Below the pieces are notes generated by a model. That model ran no database searches and was not told the origin of the DNA. It worked only from the letters and a program-made list of their open reading frames with translations. Of a stretch of DNA of 64,000 bases, positions 10,785-22,493 are shown piece after piece; the first letter of the stretch is position 1, and each line of letters opens with the position of its first letter. Origin of the DNA: Toxonevra muliebris (taxonomy: Eukaryota > Arthropoda > Insecta > Diptera > Pallopteridae); the NCBI GenBank assembly GCA_963691655.1, contig OY829326.1, positions 92,745,235-92,809,234 on the forward strand. Direction: 5' to 3'. A program made the position numbers and the translations under genes.

Positions 10785-12039
10785 TTGTTATTTGAAAGAA
10801 AAACCATAAATTTTGCGGTGATGAAAGAAAACACAAAACAAAAACCGCAAACCAAAAAAAAAAATAACGTTTAATTTTTCGATTATATGAACAGATTTTT
10901 TATTTTAAATACTGATAAAATTCAGAAATCTGTATGCAAAGCTATATTTTAAGTTTTGTATTGTTTTAGTACTGATCTTTGTAAGCCCGCATTTTAAAAA
11001 TCTATGTATAACTTGCACACATCTTAATCTTAATAAAATTTTCAATGCGAAATTGATTGAATGTAGAAAAATATTGCTTTTTTTTTCGATTTCTCCGTTA
11101 AAAGGAAGAATAAACAGACTTGCCCTGGTGATTTCGGAAAGCGATTTTATAATAAAAGCAAGTATAAATTGTTAAAAAATGTACTGATTTATACTGGTTG
11201 TGTAATTCTGATTTTCTAGATCAAACATCTAACTATCCATGTTGTGTCCAATATGTTGTGCTCGATATATTCGGCGATAAGTCTGTTAAGAAGTAGATAT
11301 GCCTTATTAATAGCTATATTTAGAATATTTTATGCGTTTACCTGAGGCAGACCTGGCTCTATAGTTTTTATCGTCATATCGTGTGAGCAAATTTACGGTC
11401 ACCTGTTGATGAATAGTTAAATTTTATTTTAAATTATTTGATTTATGACTTGTTCAACAACGACCACATTTCGCCTAGTAACTACAACCAACATACCAAA
11501 TTCACACACATTTATTTTCATCGTCGTACTATGATTCCCCAGTTACGTCGTTTCAACAATTCGTTTGTATGGAATGTATATAGGTGCCACGCCCACTAGT
11601 ACAAGCCTGCCTAAATTTTCTTCACATAATGCCACAAATGGTTCCTGAAATATCCCATAATGAAAATCCAGGTTATATGAAAGGAGCCGCTCTCCCATTT
11701 TTCATTCTCATCCACATTTTTCCTATGGCCTGGCACTATCAACCAACGTCGTTGCACTAAATTTCAGTAGTGTACTGTAAATGGTTCCGGAGATATACAT
11801 ACCTAAAAAAGTATTGGAACTGTTTGGGAGGTGCTACATCACTTGCTCACAACATTTCACATCTAGCTTGTGATATCTCCGAAGACCGACGGATATACAT
11901 ACTAATTTGCGCTAAGGCCTGAACTTTCTTGAAAACATAGAAAAACGGGCTTCCAAAATCATAAGGAGAGTTTTGGAAAATTTGCGAGCTTCAGTAATGA
12001 CAGAATGGCAAACGATGCAGAGGCTTACCTGACTATACA
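10785..12039. other. No gene seen
   Basis: A long stretch with slightly higher GC around 11450-11990 but no frame or motif that I can assign. Confidence 0.45.
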
Positions 12040-12041
12040 TA

Positions 12042-12835
12042 CAGTGCCGGTCATATCATTTGCACCCAAAATCACTTGCACTTTAAATGTCTTCTTAAGT
12101 TTACTAATGTTTATCAAAAATCTTTTTAGTCAAAACAAAGTGTATTTATTGCCATTTATTATAATAAATTAAAAGTACAAAATTATATTGAAAATAAAAA
12201 AAGAAAGAAGTAATATTAAATTAAAGTCTGAACTGAAGAATTCAAATCATTTGTAACTCGAAAAAGTTAATGTGAAAATTGGAGAAATATCGAAAAAGTC
12301 TTCAAAACTTTGCCGCATATCCATTATTACCGATCACTATTGCACGTCTACATGGCATTGGCTCCATTAAATGTTTAGCCTGATCGATTCGAACTCGCTG
12401 CCGTTGCTTGTGAACATCCTTATACAGATCCAGATAGGTGGACTGTACTGGACAAATGAGAAGTTGTACATTGTTTTTGCGACAAGGCAAGCTTGTCTTG
12501 GGGTTATGATCCTGTGTGGAACGTCCAACCAGGCGGCATTTCGAAGCAGGCGTATGAAAGTATAATGTCTCTTAAAATGTTTTTATAATCGTTGTATTTC
12601 ATAATTCCACGATGATATATCCAACTTAAATGCACTTTTTATTTCTCTCGGTTCCACATTCGGATTCGGTCTTATCAATCTTATAATTTCGGGGTTTTTT
12701 CTGCACGTTGTTTTACGAGGTCTTCCACCTCTATGACGCACAATCGTCAATTTGTGCATTGAATATTTTTTCAAAATTTCTTTTTGAGATAAACTATTCT
12801 CCCCCTTTCGATCTATATCCAATTGAGGTCAATTG
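12042..12835 (-). pseudogene. Tc1-like transposon with decayed transposase
   Basis: TA at 12040-12041 is followed by CAGTGCCGGTCATATCATTT, a Tc1-type terminus. On the minus strand, 12822-12583 encodes a Tc1 helix-turn-helix region: the GRPRK AT-hook-like motif (RGGRPRKTTCRKNPEIIRLI) and the second HTH. After an internal deletion, 12505-12302 encodes the C-terminus: a QDHNPKTS-type catalytic-domain segment, a degenerate VQLLICPVQS-YLDLY (usually W-P-x-Q-S-P-D-L-N-P) and HLMEPMPCRRAIVIGNNGY, the standard end of Tc1 transposases. The central catalytic core is missing, so it cannot encode an active enzyme. The opposite terminal repeat was not found. Confidence 0.8.
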
Positions 12836-13444
12836 GATGCTTGTGAAGTGACAGATTGGCACGAATACTTTTAAGAAACTAGAGGATTTGTATGAGGATA
12901 CTCATACCACTACTATTTTTTTGACCGTCCAAATAATGGTTTGTCTTTTATTTTTTGTTTTTGTCATTTATTTTTTATTTGAAAAAAAAAAAAAAAAATT
13001 GAAATGTAGAGCAATAAAACTCAGGGATCTCAAAATGAAAAAAAAAAACCATTCTGAAAAATCTTAATAAAATTTTACATGTAAAAAATAGAAGTAATTA
13101 TAATTATTAGTTAACTCCTATTCCAAAATTAGAAGCAATAATTGAATATTTAAAATATAACACTATACAACAAAATGAAAAAAATTGCAATACCCATCTC
13201 CAAGGTTGATGTTACCGAATGTCTTTTGGTCCCTTGAATCTGAATCTGCCATCAGTTTTGTCGTAGCAGGTTTCGAAATACAGCCAATTTTTTTATTTTT
13301 CGGGCCATTTTTATCAAAATTACCATATTTTCGAAAAGAAAAGTAGAGCATCTATATCTTTTCAAAAAAGCAATTAAATTATCTTAAATTTAAGAGTTTA
13401 TTTGATTCTCTGTTTCATTTCTGTCAAAAAAAAATGTTGATATT
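12836..13444. other. No gene seen
   Basis: AT-rich with several A-runs (for example 12980-12998). No supported feature. Confidence 0.45.
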
Positions 13445-13680
13445 ATATGAAAATTAAAAAGAAGAATTTAAAGAAGAAACTTAAGAAGTTTACAAAGAAG
13501 TTAAAGAAAATTTAAGAAAGTAAAAGAGAAATTAAAAGGTTAAGAATTTAAACAAAAAATGAGGTAAAGAAGAAATTGAAAAGTATAAAAACGGAAGGAA
13601 ATTGAAAATTAAAGAAGACATTTAAGTTAAAGAGAATTTAAGAAGGTAGAGAAGAAGTTGAAAAGTAAACAAAAGAAATG
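13445..13680. repeat. Purine-rich low-complexity tract
   Basis: Irregular repeats of AAGAAGTTAA/AAGAAATTTA-like words on the plus strand, with almost no C. It is probably a decayed simple repeat. Confidence 0.6.
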
Positions 13681-13870
13681 TAAATGGCATTGCCAAGTTA
13701 AAATAATTTGAACAAATACCGAACTAGAAATTCTAAAGAATGTAAAGTTGAGTGCTTACTAAAAGCTAAAAAAAAAATAAGAAACAAATAAAATAATATA
13801 ATTGCATTTATATTATATTTATATGTAACTTCATTACCACACTTATTGTACTACATTTATATATTTAATA

Positions 13871-14002
13871 ATGGAACCAGCCACTATTTTGGGGATGACA
13901 GTGACTGCTTTGAAAGAAAAGTTGAGAGAGGTTGGGTTGCCAGTTAGTGGCAGCAAACATGAGCTAAGGGACAGATTTCCCCCATCATTTCGGTCTGGTT
14001 GA
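13871..14002 (+). pseudogene. Gag start of Ty3/gypsy element, SAP-domain-like
   Basis: A 43-codon frame starts at ATG and contains MTVTALKEKLREVGLPVSGS followed by KHELRDRF. This is the hallmark of a SAP motif (helix - L-x-x-x-G-L-x-x-x-G-x-K-x-E-L - helix), a DNA-binding fold found at the N-terminus of some retrotransposon Gag proteins. It ends in a stop immediately before protease-like sequence, so nearly all of Gag has been deleted. Assignment to the element rests on its position directly 5' of the pol remnants. Confidence 0.65.
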
Positions 14003-16337
14003 TAATGATGTTGAAGAGAGCGACAATGAGTCGACGAACACGCGATAAGAAGAAATGCCGCAATGATGTAGTGGTCAAAACAACTGATATTGGCTATGAT
14101 GCCATCATTGGTAATTCTGTTTTGGAACATGTCGATGTAATGGTGCAAGAAAAAGGTATAACATTCAAGAAGAAACCAACAGATGGTCGAAAACAGGAAA
14201 ACGTAAAGGAACAAGAAGACAACACAGCGGTAGTGTAGATATTTTCTAGTCTGTGCATGAACATGGACGATGAAGAGGAACCTCCGTATGATACGTCTCA
14301 TTTTGGCCTAGGAATACTAAAGTCGATTAAAACCATGATTGACGATTACAAACCTAAGAGAAACAATAACTCACCTGCAGCAATCAAGATTCTCCTCACC
14401 GACGAAATCCCGGTGCACCAGACACCAAGAAGGGTTTCGTATGAATGCCAACGAATGATTGACAAACTAATAGCAAACTGGTTACAAGAGGGTGTATGCT
14501 TCCCCTGTAGTTCTGGTCTCAAAGAAGGATGGAACCAAACGCTTTTGCTGCGACTACCGAAAGCTTAATAAGAAAATCATACGGCATAATTTCCCCAAAG
14601 TTTTTTCTACGCTAGATTTGGCAAAATCTATTTGGGTTTTTCCACGTACCAGTAGAAATGAATTCACGAAAGTATACCTCCTTTGTTACTAAAAATGGGC
14701 AATATGAATTTTATTATGTCCGATTTGACACATCAAATTCCCCTGCTGTTTTCTGCAGATATATTACTGCAGTGCTTAAAGATTTAATTGAAAAGGGTAC
14801 AGTGGTAACATATATGGACGACTTAATAATTCTGTCAAAAGACGCGAAAGAAGGAATTATTAAGTCAAAGAAAGTTCTCAAAGTGGCGGTAGAAAAGGGA
14901 TTGAAGACCACACTATTCGTCCATCGGAAGAGAAGACTCGAGCGGTAGTGAATTTTACTTTACCTAGAGATAGAAAGAAAGTGCAAAGCTTTCTGGGATT
15001 AACGTCATATTTTTGAAAGTTTGCCAACGAATAAATATTGTCCTTTTAATAGCTTAAAGCAGCACTCATATCAGCACCAGTTTTAAAATTGTACAACCCC
15101 AAAGCAGAGACAGAAATTTACACTGACGCCTCGATGTATGGCTATGGAGCGGTTCGCTTGCAGCGGGATTTGGTATCCCGCTCCCATACAGTATATGAGT
15201 TGACGAACCAAACCAGCTGATGAGAAATATCATTCCTACGAGTTAAAAGTTCTGGCTATCATCGAATCATTGAATAAGTGGAGAATATATGTTTTGGGCT
15301 GCAAATTTAAGATCGTTACGGACTGCAAGGCTTTCACGATGACCATGAGCAAAAATGATGTTCCTCCACGAGTGGCTCGCTGGGCTATAATTCACCAAGA
15401 ATTTAATTACACGATTGAACATCGTGCCAGGTCTAGAATGAAGCACGTCGATGTGTTAAGTAGACTTGCATGCGTGTTAATAGAATATACACTACAGCAC
15501 CGATTAAAGGAGGCACAGCAGAAAGACGAGTGGACGAAAGCAGTTGGGGCAATTTTAAAAAGGGGCGACTATGATGACTTTTATGTTTTCCATGATATTC
15601 TTTATAAAGATCCCTCGAAAGAATTGATTATGGTACCCTCTCAGATGGAAGAAGAAATAATAAACATATCTCATAGGCAGGGACATTTCGCCGCTAGGAA
15701 AACCAGGACTGCATTGAAAAAACGTACTTTACACCCACGCTCAGTGCCAAAGTGTCAACAGTTATATCGAATGCATGATTATAGATTCGAAAAGGGGAAA
15801 AAAGGAGGGGTTTTTGTCGCCAATAAATAAGAAGGACTTTGGGGACGTATCACGTGGATCACATTTTAGTAGTGGTCGATGTATTCTCGAAATTCGTTTG
15901 GCTTTATCCCACTAAGGATACGGGTGCAGATGCTGTCATTGACCGACTTACGAAACAATCTTCCAAGTTTGGGAATCCAAAGAGAATCATATCAGACAGA
16001 GGGTCTGCATCATAGAGCTCTATGGTCTGCATTCGCTTCACATACATTCAGAGACTACTGTGAGAGTAATAAAATTCAGTACCTGTTGATAACAACCTGA
16101 GCTCCAAGGGGAAAATCACCGACAAGGAGCACGAAGTTCGTGCCGTTCAAAATACTGGCTGGATATGACATGAGATTGAGTGAATTACCAGAGTTGAATG
16201 GCATCGTAACTAAAGAAGGGCTAGAGTCTATAAACTCCGAACGTGAAGAAGTAAGGCGAAATAATGCCAAATTGCAAGAAGAAAATCGTAAAACTTTTGA
16301 CGATAAACGAAAAAAAATACATATATCATACAAATGA
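13999..16337 (+). pseudogene. Ty3/gypsy retrotransposon pol remnant (PR-RT-RNaseH-IN)
   Basis: The domains occur in canonical order, broken by frameshifts and stops. Protease C-terminus: YDAIIGNSVLEHVDV at about 14095-14140. Reverse transcriptase: SPVVLVSKKDGTKRFCCDYR near 14500, then YMDDL at about 14812. RNase H begins with EIYTDASMYGYGAV near 15115 and ends with a HVDVLSRL motif near 15440. Integrase zinc-binding region is HRQGHFAARKT near 15675; the catalytic core has HVDHILVVVDVFSKF near 15855, ISDRG near 15990 and a DYCESNKIQY segment near 16060. The tail near 16140-16330 has the EENRKTFDDKRKK motif. No intact ORF and no recognisable LTR pair, so it is immobile. Confidence 0.9.
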
Positions 16338-17050
16338 ATTGTTGAAATGACGTAACTGAGGAACCATAGCAAAACAATGAAAATTTGTGTGTGAAAGCGA
16401 GATGATAGTGGTAGTGGTTGGGCAGAGCTTGGCCATTTGGGAACAAGGGGTCGTGGCATTTCCCATGCCCACTTGAATGCATTTTTCGGTAAATCTCCAT
16501 AATCATTTACATAAAAGTACTAAGATTTGATACAAGGATGTCAGTTTACAAAATCATCCTATTAGACAAACGTGGGAGGGATTGCTGCAAAACTGGGCGG
16601 GCACTTTCTATACAGCTTGAATTTTTATTATTGATTATCTCAGGAACTATTTTTGGTGCGGTAATAAGATTTGAAACTTTGAAAATATTTGCCAGTTTTT
16701 TTATTGAAAAAAATATCATGAAACACAAAAATTCCAAACAAGTAAAAGCCGTCAAGGACATGTGAAAAGTTTTCAATGAAGTATTTTCAGAAATATTTGC
16801 CATATGGCTACCATGGGAAGGAAAGGTGTAAAAAATCGTACATGTTTAAACAAAATAAGTAGAATAACAGAAAGAACCAGAATTAAAAAATTTAATTCGG
16901 TATAAAAATCGAGGCACCTCCTTTTGTTTAGTATGCGTGTAGATAGCTAAAACTTGCCGCATAGTACAGGTTGATGAAGGCATACGAATTTTTGTTTTGG
17001 TTTCCAATTTTCAAATCACTCATTTACTATGGAGAACCATGTTTGATACG
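16338..17050. other. No gene seen
   Basis: May include residual 3' sequence of the gypsy element up to about 16500. Short frames at 16538-16765 and 16803-16546 overlap antisense to each other and are not supported. Confidence 0.4.
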
Positions 17051-17053
17051 CTA

Positions 17054-17470
17054 AGGGTAACCAGACGTACTGATTTGATCAGTACATGTACTAATTTTTT
17101 TTAAATACTGATTTTTTGAAATCTCGAAATCAGTACGAAAATGTACTGATTTCTGTATTTTGTACTGATTTTGCAGTATTTGCATGAAGAAAAGTCGGTT
17201 AGCGTAAGTTTCTAAATGAGTGGAAGGAGTTTGCTCTCAGCTCTCACAATTCTCTAAATATAGAAACTGATACGTAACAAACATTGTCTACTGACGAAGA
17301 AAAAAGAAGTAAAATGAGCACAAAAAATCGGAGAAAAAGTTTAAGGACATTTGTATCACTGTATTAGATTGAAATTACTAGGTAATAAAAGCATAAAAAC
17401 TGTACTGATTTTCACTGCTTTCCAACGTCTAATGTACTGATTTCGCGGATCAAAAATCTGGCTACTCTAG
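17054..17470. mobile_element. MITE rich in GTACTGATTT words
   Basis: The left end GGGTAACCAGACGTACTGAT and the right end (reading outward AGAGTAGCCAGATTTTTGAT) are imperfect inverted repeats sharing GTANCCAGA. TGTACTGATTT occurs repeatedly in direct and inverted orientation throughout. The right end lies only a few bases from the stop codon of the Lunapark-like gene, so its insertion may have reshaped that gene's 3' end. Confidence 0.55.
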
Positions 17471-17475
17471 ATACA

Positions 17476-18043
17476 CTACATTTTAATGTAATCCAAACTT
17501 GCCTTATAAGTGTCGTTATCCCTGACCTCCTCTAAGATTTTGCTCTTCTCGGCGCTTAGTTTTGTTAGTTTATGATGGAAGTACCACTTAAACAATCTGT
17601 GTAAAAGGAATATGCTAAAAATAAATATAAAAATATATTATTAAAAATTTCGCATGATTTATGCCAACTACACTTTATTTTATTGTACCTTGCGCTATGT
17701 ACTTACAAAAGTGGATATAATAAAAATAGCAATCCATAAATGATTTGTTTTGCCCATGCTTGCGGAAAATAACCAAAGTATAACATAAATGCAATCACAT
17801 ATATACAAATCGAGATCAGACAGAAATTGCGGTCGAAACGCTTTTTTAGCCTTTGTGTATTGCGCGTGTATTTTTCAATCTGTATAAGTTTTTCCTCCAG
17901 ATCCTCAAGAACTTCCTTCTGATTCTATAATTAGAATGTAATTTAATAATTATGAACGTTGTATTTTTTGCTGGCCTGCGTGGGTAAATGTAAATTAGAA
18001 GAATTTTGTATCTTACCCTGAACTTTGCGAATAGTGCACCCAT
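17476..18043 (-). CDS. Lnp: Lunapark-like ER membrane protein, N-terminal part only
   Basis: Three exons on the minus strand: 18043-18017, 17924-17707 and 17614-17476, separated by two 92-bp GT-AG introns in consistent phase, giving 127 residues. MGALFAKFR opens it, the typical Lunapark start. Residues 10-38 form a charged helix (EVLEDLEEKLIQIEKYT), followed by two hydrophobic segments at about 44-62 and 69-88, a WYF motif, and KSKILEEVRDNDTYK, the conserved juxtamembrane coiled coil. Lunapark stabilises three-way junctions of the tubular ER. The zinc-ribbon and the rest of the family (several hundred residues) are absent: the frame stops at YIKM. Inside exon 3, AAG/GCAAGT at 17502 could instead be a GC-AG donor exactly after TYK, but I find no next exon. 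It is therefore either a truncated copy or a gene continuing outside what I can recognise. Confidence 0.72.
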
Positions 18044-18449
18044 TTCCGCGCAACAAAAATAGTAAAGACTAAAAAACAAACTAAAAGTTTAACACGATTC
18101 CAATGTTCATAATATCCGTTATTTCAATGCAAATGCAAACTGAATCACTTTTAGTTTATTTTGCCTGATAAGCGACGATGACGGAATTTTTGAGATTATT
18201 AATGAATATTTCTCGGAAAACATCTTGTAGTGATATATATATGTAGTGTTATATCAATGTTTCCGATATATAGAAAAACTTAAGACTTTTATAAATATCA
18301 GAAAATGAAATTACCAAGTAGATTATAAGCCTACACAAACTAGACTGCTCACGCCGACCAAGCAGTTTGCCATTCGAAAGCGTACTAGACAGCCCGCAAC
18401 CACAAATCTCATATACAAGATTACGCTTTGCGCATGTTCTACGAAAACA
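18044..18449. other. Upstream region of Lunapark-like gene
   Basis: Presumed 5' UTR and promoter region of the minus-strand gene. I see no clear TATA box, Inr or upstream exon. Confidence 0.3.
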
Positions 18450-18451
18450 TA

Positions 18452-19621
18452 CAGCCCTAGTCATAAGTATTTACACAAGTCTATCACTTTCATATGCTTT
18501 AAGAAAAAGCTCATTTTATTGTAGTGGGGAAATAATTTTCAACGAGATTCTTTTCTTGTTGCATTGTTTGTAGTGTGTACAGCAAACAAAATCAGATTTT
18601 AGCAAAACTAATCATAAAAAAACAAATAAAATAATGACGCCTATTAGTGTCATAAGTATTAACACACACTTTATTAGAGTCCGAATTATTTACACACTAG
18701 TTAGTTTCGCGTTCACTTTTTTTTCGTTAATCGTCATTAATTTTTGAACCCAGAGATTGTGACTAAATTTATATGTGACACTTCTGCATCAGTGTTGGCA
18801 AAAATTTATAAAATTTCAGGCATAACGGTGTATAATTTAGTGAAAAAAGATACATACGGAAACTTACAAAATAAACCGAGAACTGGGCGAAAACCCGTAA
18901 TAAATAAAAAGGAAAGTCGAATATTAATGAGAGTTGTAAGAGAAAATCCTGAAATTTGTCCTGTACAGTGCAGAGTCTGAAAAGTTGGTTGGAATGCAAG
19001 TGAGTGAAGCTACAATACGTCGCAGGTTAAAGAGCAATAGTATCAAATTCAACATGTATGTGAAGTCATTGATATTTCTGCAGCGCCTTGGCATTGCTCT
19101 GGAGTATATCAACAAGCCTATAACATTTTGGCACAATGTGTGGTAGAAGGATAAGTCTTCCTTTCAAATCCAGGGATCTCTTGAAAAAAAATTCATGCAC
19201 CTTCCTCAAAGCTTAAAAAGTAAAGCCGTGCAACCCTTAAATAGATGCATGTCATTCTGGGTTCCAATAGAAGGTACTTTGAAACAATCTGTCTATGTTG
19301 ATGTCTTGAATGGCTATGCATTTACTTCGGCAAGCAGACTATTTCCTATTAACAATTGGATTCTACAACACGATAACAAAGTTAACAAACGATTTTGTAC
19401 ACGGCTTGTGTAACACATTATTAAATATATATTAAATAATAGGCGTCATTATCTTATTAGTTTTTTTTTATGATAAATCTAATTATGCTTATTGTACACA
19501 CTACAAACAATGCAACAAGAATTTCTTGGAAAAAAAATTATTTCCAACAACAATAAAATGAGCTCTTTTCTTAAAAGATTTGAAAGAATTAGTTTTGTGT
19601 AAATTTTTTTGACTATGGCTG
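18452..19621 (+). mobile_element. Tc1-like transposon with ~190-bp inverted repeats
   Basis: The element begins CAGCCCTAGTCATAAGTATT and ends in the inverted equivalent (ATTTTTTTGACTATGGCTG), flanked by TA at 18450-18451 and 19622-19623. Inverted similarity continues inward for about 190 bp, including GTTGCATTGTTTGTAGTGTG on the left and its complement near 19497-19516. Long TIRs of this kind occur in several fly Tc1 families. Between the arms, decayed transposase begins near 18744 (HTH, KPRTGRKPVINKKESRIL) and continues in other frames (SEATIRRRLKSNSIKF near 19005; a catalytic-domain-like WILQHDN segment near 19360). Stops and frameshifts inactivate it. Confidence 0.85.
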
Positions 19622-19623
19622 TA

Positions 19624-20157
19624 TATTTTTTATGAAGTAGACGTTGATGTTTACAGTGAAAAAAATTTTTTATTCGAAAATTTTTTTTGTTTATTTGTGA
19701 AAATGAAAAAAATTGTAAAAAGCTCCGTTCGAACTTTAAACATTTTTTTTTGTGAAGAGTGAAAATGCGTTGTGCTGTTTTTAATTGTAAAAAAAATAAT
19801 GAAAAAAATTAAAAGTGGGGTTTCATTAATTTTTTTAGAGACAATGCCACACAAAATGCATTTGAAGTCCTCATTTTATTTCTGAGTATTTTGAAATAAA
19901 TATGCAGTTCTTTGTAATTTCTCAAAAATATTTACACAGGGTTTTCTAAAAAAAGACTAAACTACGGTATGATGCTACATATTCCGACTGTGTACTCGAA
20001 TCATACTGTTGATAAGGCAGACATAGAAATGGGGAATTTCAGTGTTCTTGTTCTGAAATACATTCGCGCTCGAAAGAATAGCCTTTTAGTTTTTTCATCG
20101 CCTTCGACTTCTGGAGCAGAGCGTTTAGAGAATGCTGCATTTGCTTTTTGTGACTGC
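19624..20157. other. No gene seen
   Basis: AT-rich. A 78-codon frame at 19969-20205 runs into the adjacent MITE and shows no recognised domain. Confidence 0.4.
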
Positions 20158-20458
20158 CAGTGTGGCCAACTCAGCGCTTTTCCAGCTGATTTTAGTGCTT
20201 TTTGAAAATTAAAACCCGGAAAAAAATGATTTAGCGATCAGCGCGTTTTTTTCAATTTAAAATATCTTCGAAAAATCGAAGAATCTTTCATTGACTAGAA
20301 GTATCAGATGTGTGCCTGTATTAGTGAAAAAGTTTAAATGCATTGAGTTTTCTCGCACTTTTATAAGGAAAGAAATTTAACGTTTTTTTTTTTAAGAAAA
20401 TACGCGTTTTATTCTTCATTTTAGCGGATTTTGAAAAACAAAAGTTGGCTGTTTACCA
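20158..20458. mobile_element. CAGTGTGGCCAAC-type MITE, copy A
   Basis: It begins CAGTGTGGCCAACTCAGCGC and matches, in opposite orientation, the better-preserved copy at 22164-22440 over its whole length. The right terminal repeat is eroded (AGTTGGCTGTTTACC). No coding capacity. Confidence 0.75.
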
Positions 20459-22163
20459 GAAGTAGTTAAATGAAGTCGCATTCAATGGATGGAATTTTTG
20501 ACATAATAAACGGACATCATGTGAGCGCCCATCCATAAGTCGAATGCTATGAAAAAATTAAAAGACTATTGTCTCGTGCGCGAATATACTTCAGAATAAG
20601 AACATTAAATAGAAAGATTTTTGAGACCAGTAGCGCAAAACGACGAAAATTAAATGAAACTACAAAATAATTGATATATTACTGCTGAAGCCTTTTATTA
20701 AAACAAAATATTTTTTTCTAAGTATTACTTTAATTTCATTTATTTCATCAAATAGAGTGTAAACTCTTATAGACAACTTAACACTACATAACAACATTCT
20801 ATGTATAACAAAAAGACAAAGAAAATTAAAAGAACAATAATATAATACATAGTGGCTAGAGACTAAAAAAAAAAACATTAATACTAAATAGATAAGACTA
20901 GAATTAGATTTTCCTTAAATGATTTTCTAGAGCAGATAGCAAAAATATCAATACTGGCAAATTAGCGTTTGTAACTCTGATACAATGAGCCATGGTTCGT
21001 TCTGAGCATAAGATAAAAATGTTGAACACTAAAGTGAAATTGAATGCGGAGGTACCGGCAGGGGGAGTAGAAATTAAGTAACACAAGCAAAGATGGACAT
21101 TTAACTTGGTTATGTATTAAATCACATATGAATAAAACCGGAAAAGCCTCACGCCTTAATTCCTTAGAATCAAACCAATTAAGGAACACCTGGTTGGGTA
21201 ACGAAGACGAGAAATATTGCAATTCAATTGATGGAAAAGGAAGCTAGTGAAGTTTCGTTGGATCTTTTCAATTCTAGATGATTGAGTAATTGATGAAGGA
21301 TTCCAAATTATCGAAAAATAATCGGTGTGAGAACCCACAAGGGATGCTTTTATATTTACCACTTTTTATATTTACCACCTATATTTAAGTAATATAACCC
21401 TAAAAAATGTTGAGAAAGTAAAAAAAAGATTATTTTATTGCATTTACGCTTGAAGTAAGATTATAAAGTCATGCTTAAAGTTAGGTTGAAAGATTTTATT
21501 CAAAAATCAGGAGTTTTAGGTCGTACTATATTTAGTAAGGGAGTGTTCCCGGGTATGAGACGGGTTTTGTTTTTGAGCCATAAATTTTGACTGTTAAACC
21601 AAATTGGGTATTTTATTCTGTGGGAAAGGGATTTGAAATACGCAATTTTTATCTGAAAGAAGTATAGTGATTCCATTGACACGCAAAATTTTATGACCAA
21701 TTTTCTGAGTAAGTGAATTTTTGCCGAAAAAAAATTTGTGTCCGGATATGGGACACCTACAAAAATCTATTATAAATTAGACAATATGAATAACAATTTA
21801 TATATATAAATTTTGAAGTAAAATCTTTTGCTTTATTTTTGAAAAAAAAATGTGTTTAATTAGTACTAAGAGGCAATTTTTTTTATCAGATATTTTTATA
21901 AAAGATAAGAGAATATGAAAATCAAAAAATTGGAGAAAAAGATTGGTGGTATACAGCTTCATAGCTATGTTTTCTTTAATCTTTAATAAAGGACAAAGAA
22001 ATCAATGTAGAAGCAAGAAATTTTGTATAATGATTGTTGTAGAACTAAGTAACCGTAATTTCAAAACAAATGGTTTCTATCAAGCCCCATTAAAACTCGG
22101 GCGTCCATGGGTTAACTACTTCTGGTAAACTGCAGAAGTAGATGAAAATGGATCGGCAGTCAC
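20459..22163. other. Spacer between inverted MITE copies; no gene
   Basis: About 1.7 kb lies between two oppositely oriented copies of one MITE. Several short frames (20878-20660, 21222-20962, 21362-21156, 21943-22128) are AT-rich, lack recognised domains and are not supported. Confidence 0.4.
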
Positions 22164-22440
22164 CAGTGTGGCCAACTTTTGTTTTTCAAAATCCGCTAAA
22201 ATGAAGAAGAAAAAAGTATTAAATTTTTTTCCTTATAAAAGTGCGAGAAAACTCAATACATTTAAACTTTTTCACTAACACAGGCACACATCTGATACTT
22301 CTAGTCAATGAACGTTTCTTCGATTTTTCGAAGATATTTTAAATTGAAAAAACGCGCTAAGCGCTAAATCACTTTTTTCCGCGTTTTGATTTTCAAAAAG
22401 CACTAAATTTAGCGGGGAAAGCGCTAAGTTGGCCACACTG
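22164..22440. mobile_element. CAGTGTGGCCAAC-type MITE, copy B, both ends intact
   Basis: The 277-bp element begins CAGTGTGGCCAACTT and ends AAGTTGGCCACACTG, a perfect 15-bp inverted repeat. The body contains the word GCGCTAA in both orientations. No convincing target duplication was seen. Confidence 0.82.
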
Positions 22441-22493
22441 ACAAGCGGAGTTTGTTTGTATAGGTTTCGATCAATTTTCTCACACATATACCG

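Noticed and set aside
13843..14301. 152-codon minus-strand frame
   Set aside because: It is antisense to the gypsy Gag/protease remnant; the plus strand carries recognisable motifs.
13700..16540. LTRs for the gypsy element
   Set aside because: I looked for matching direct repeats on both sides of the pol remnant and found none that I could support.
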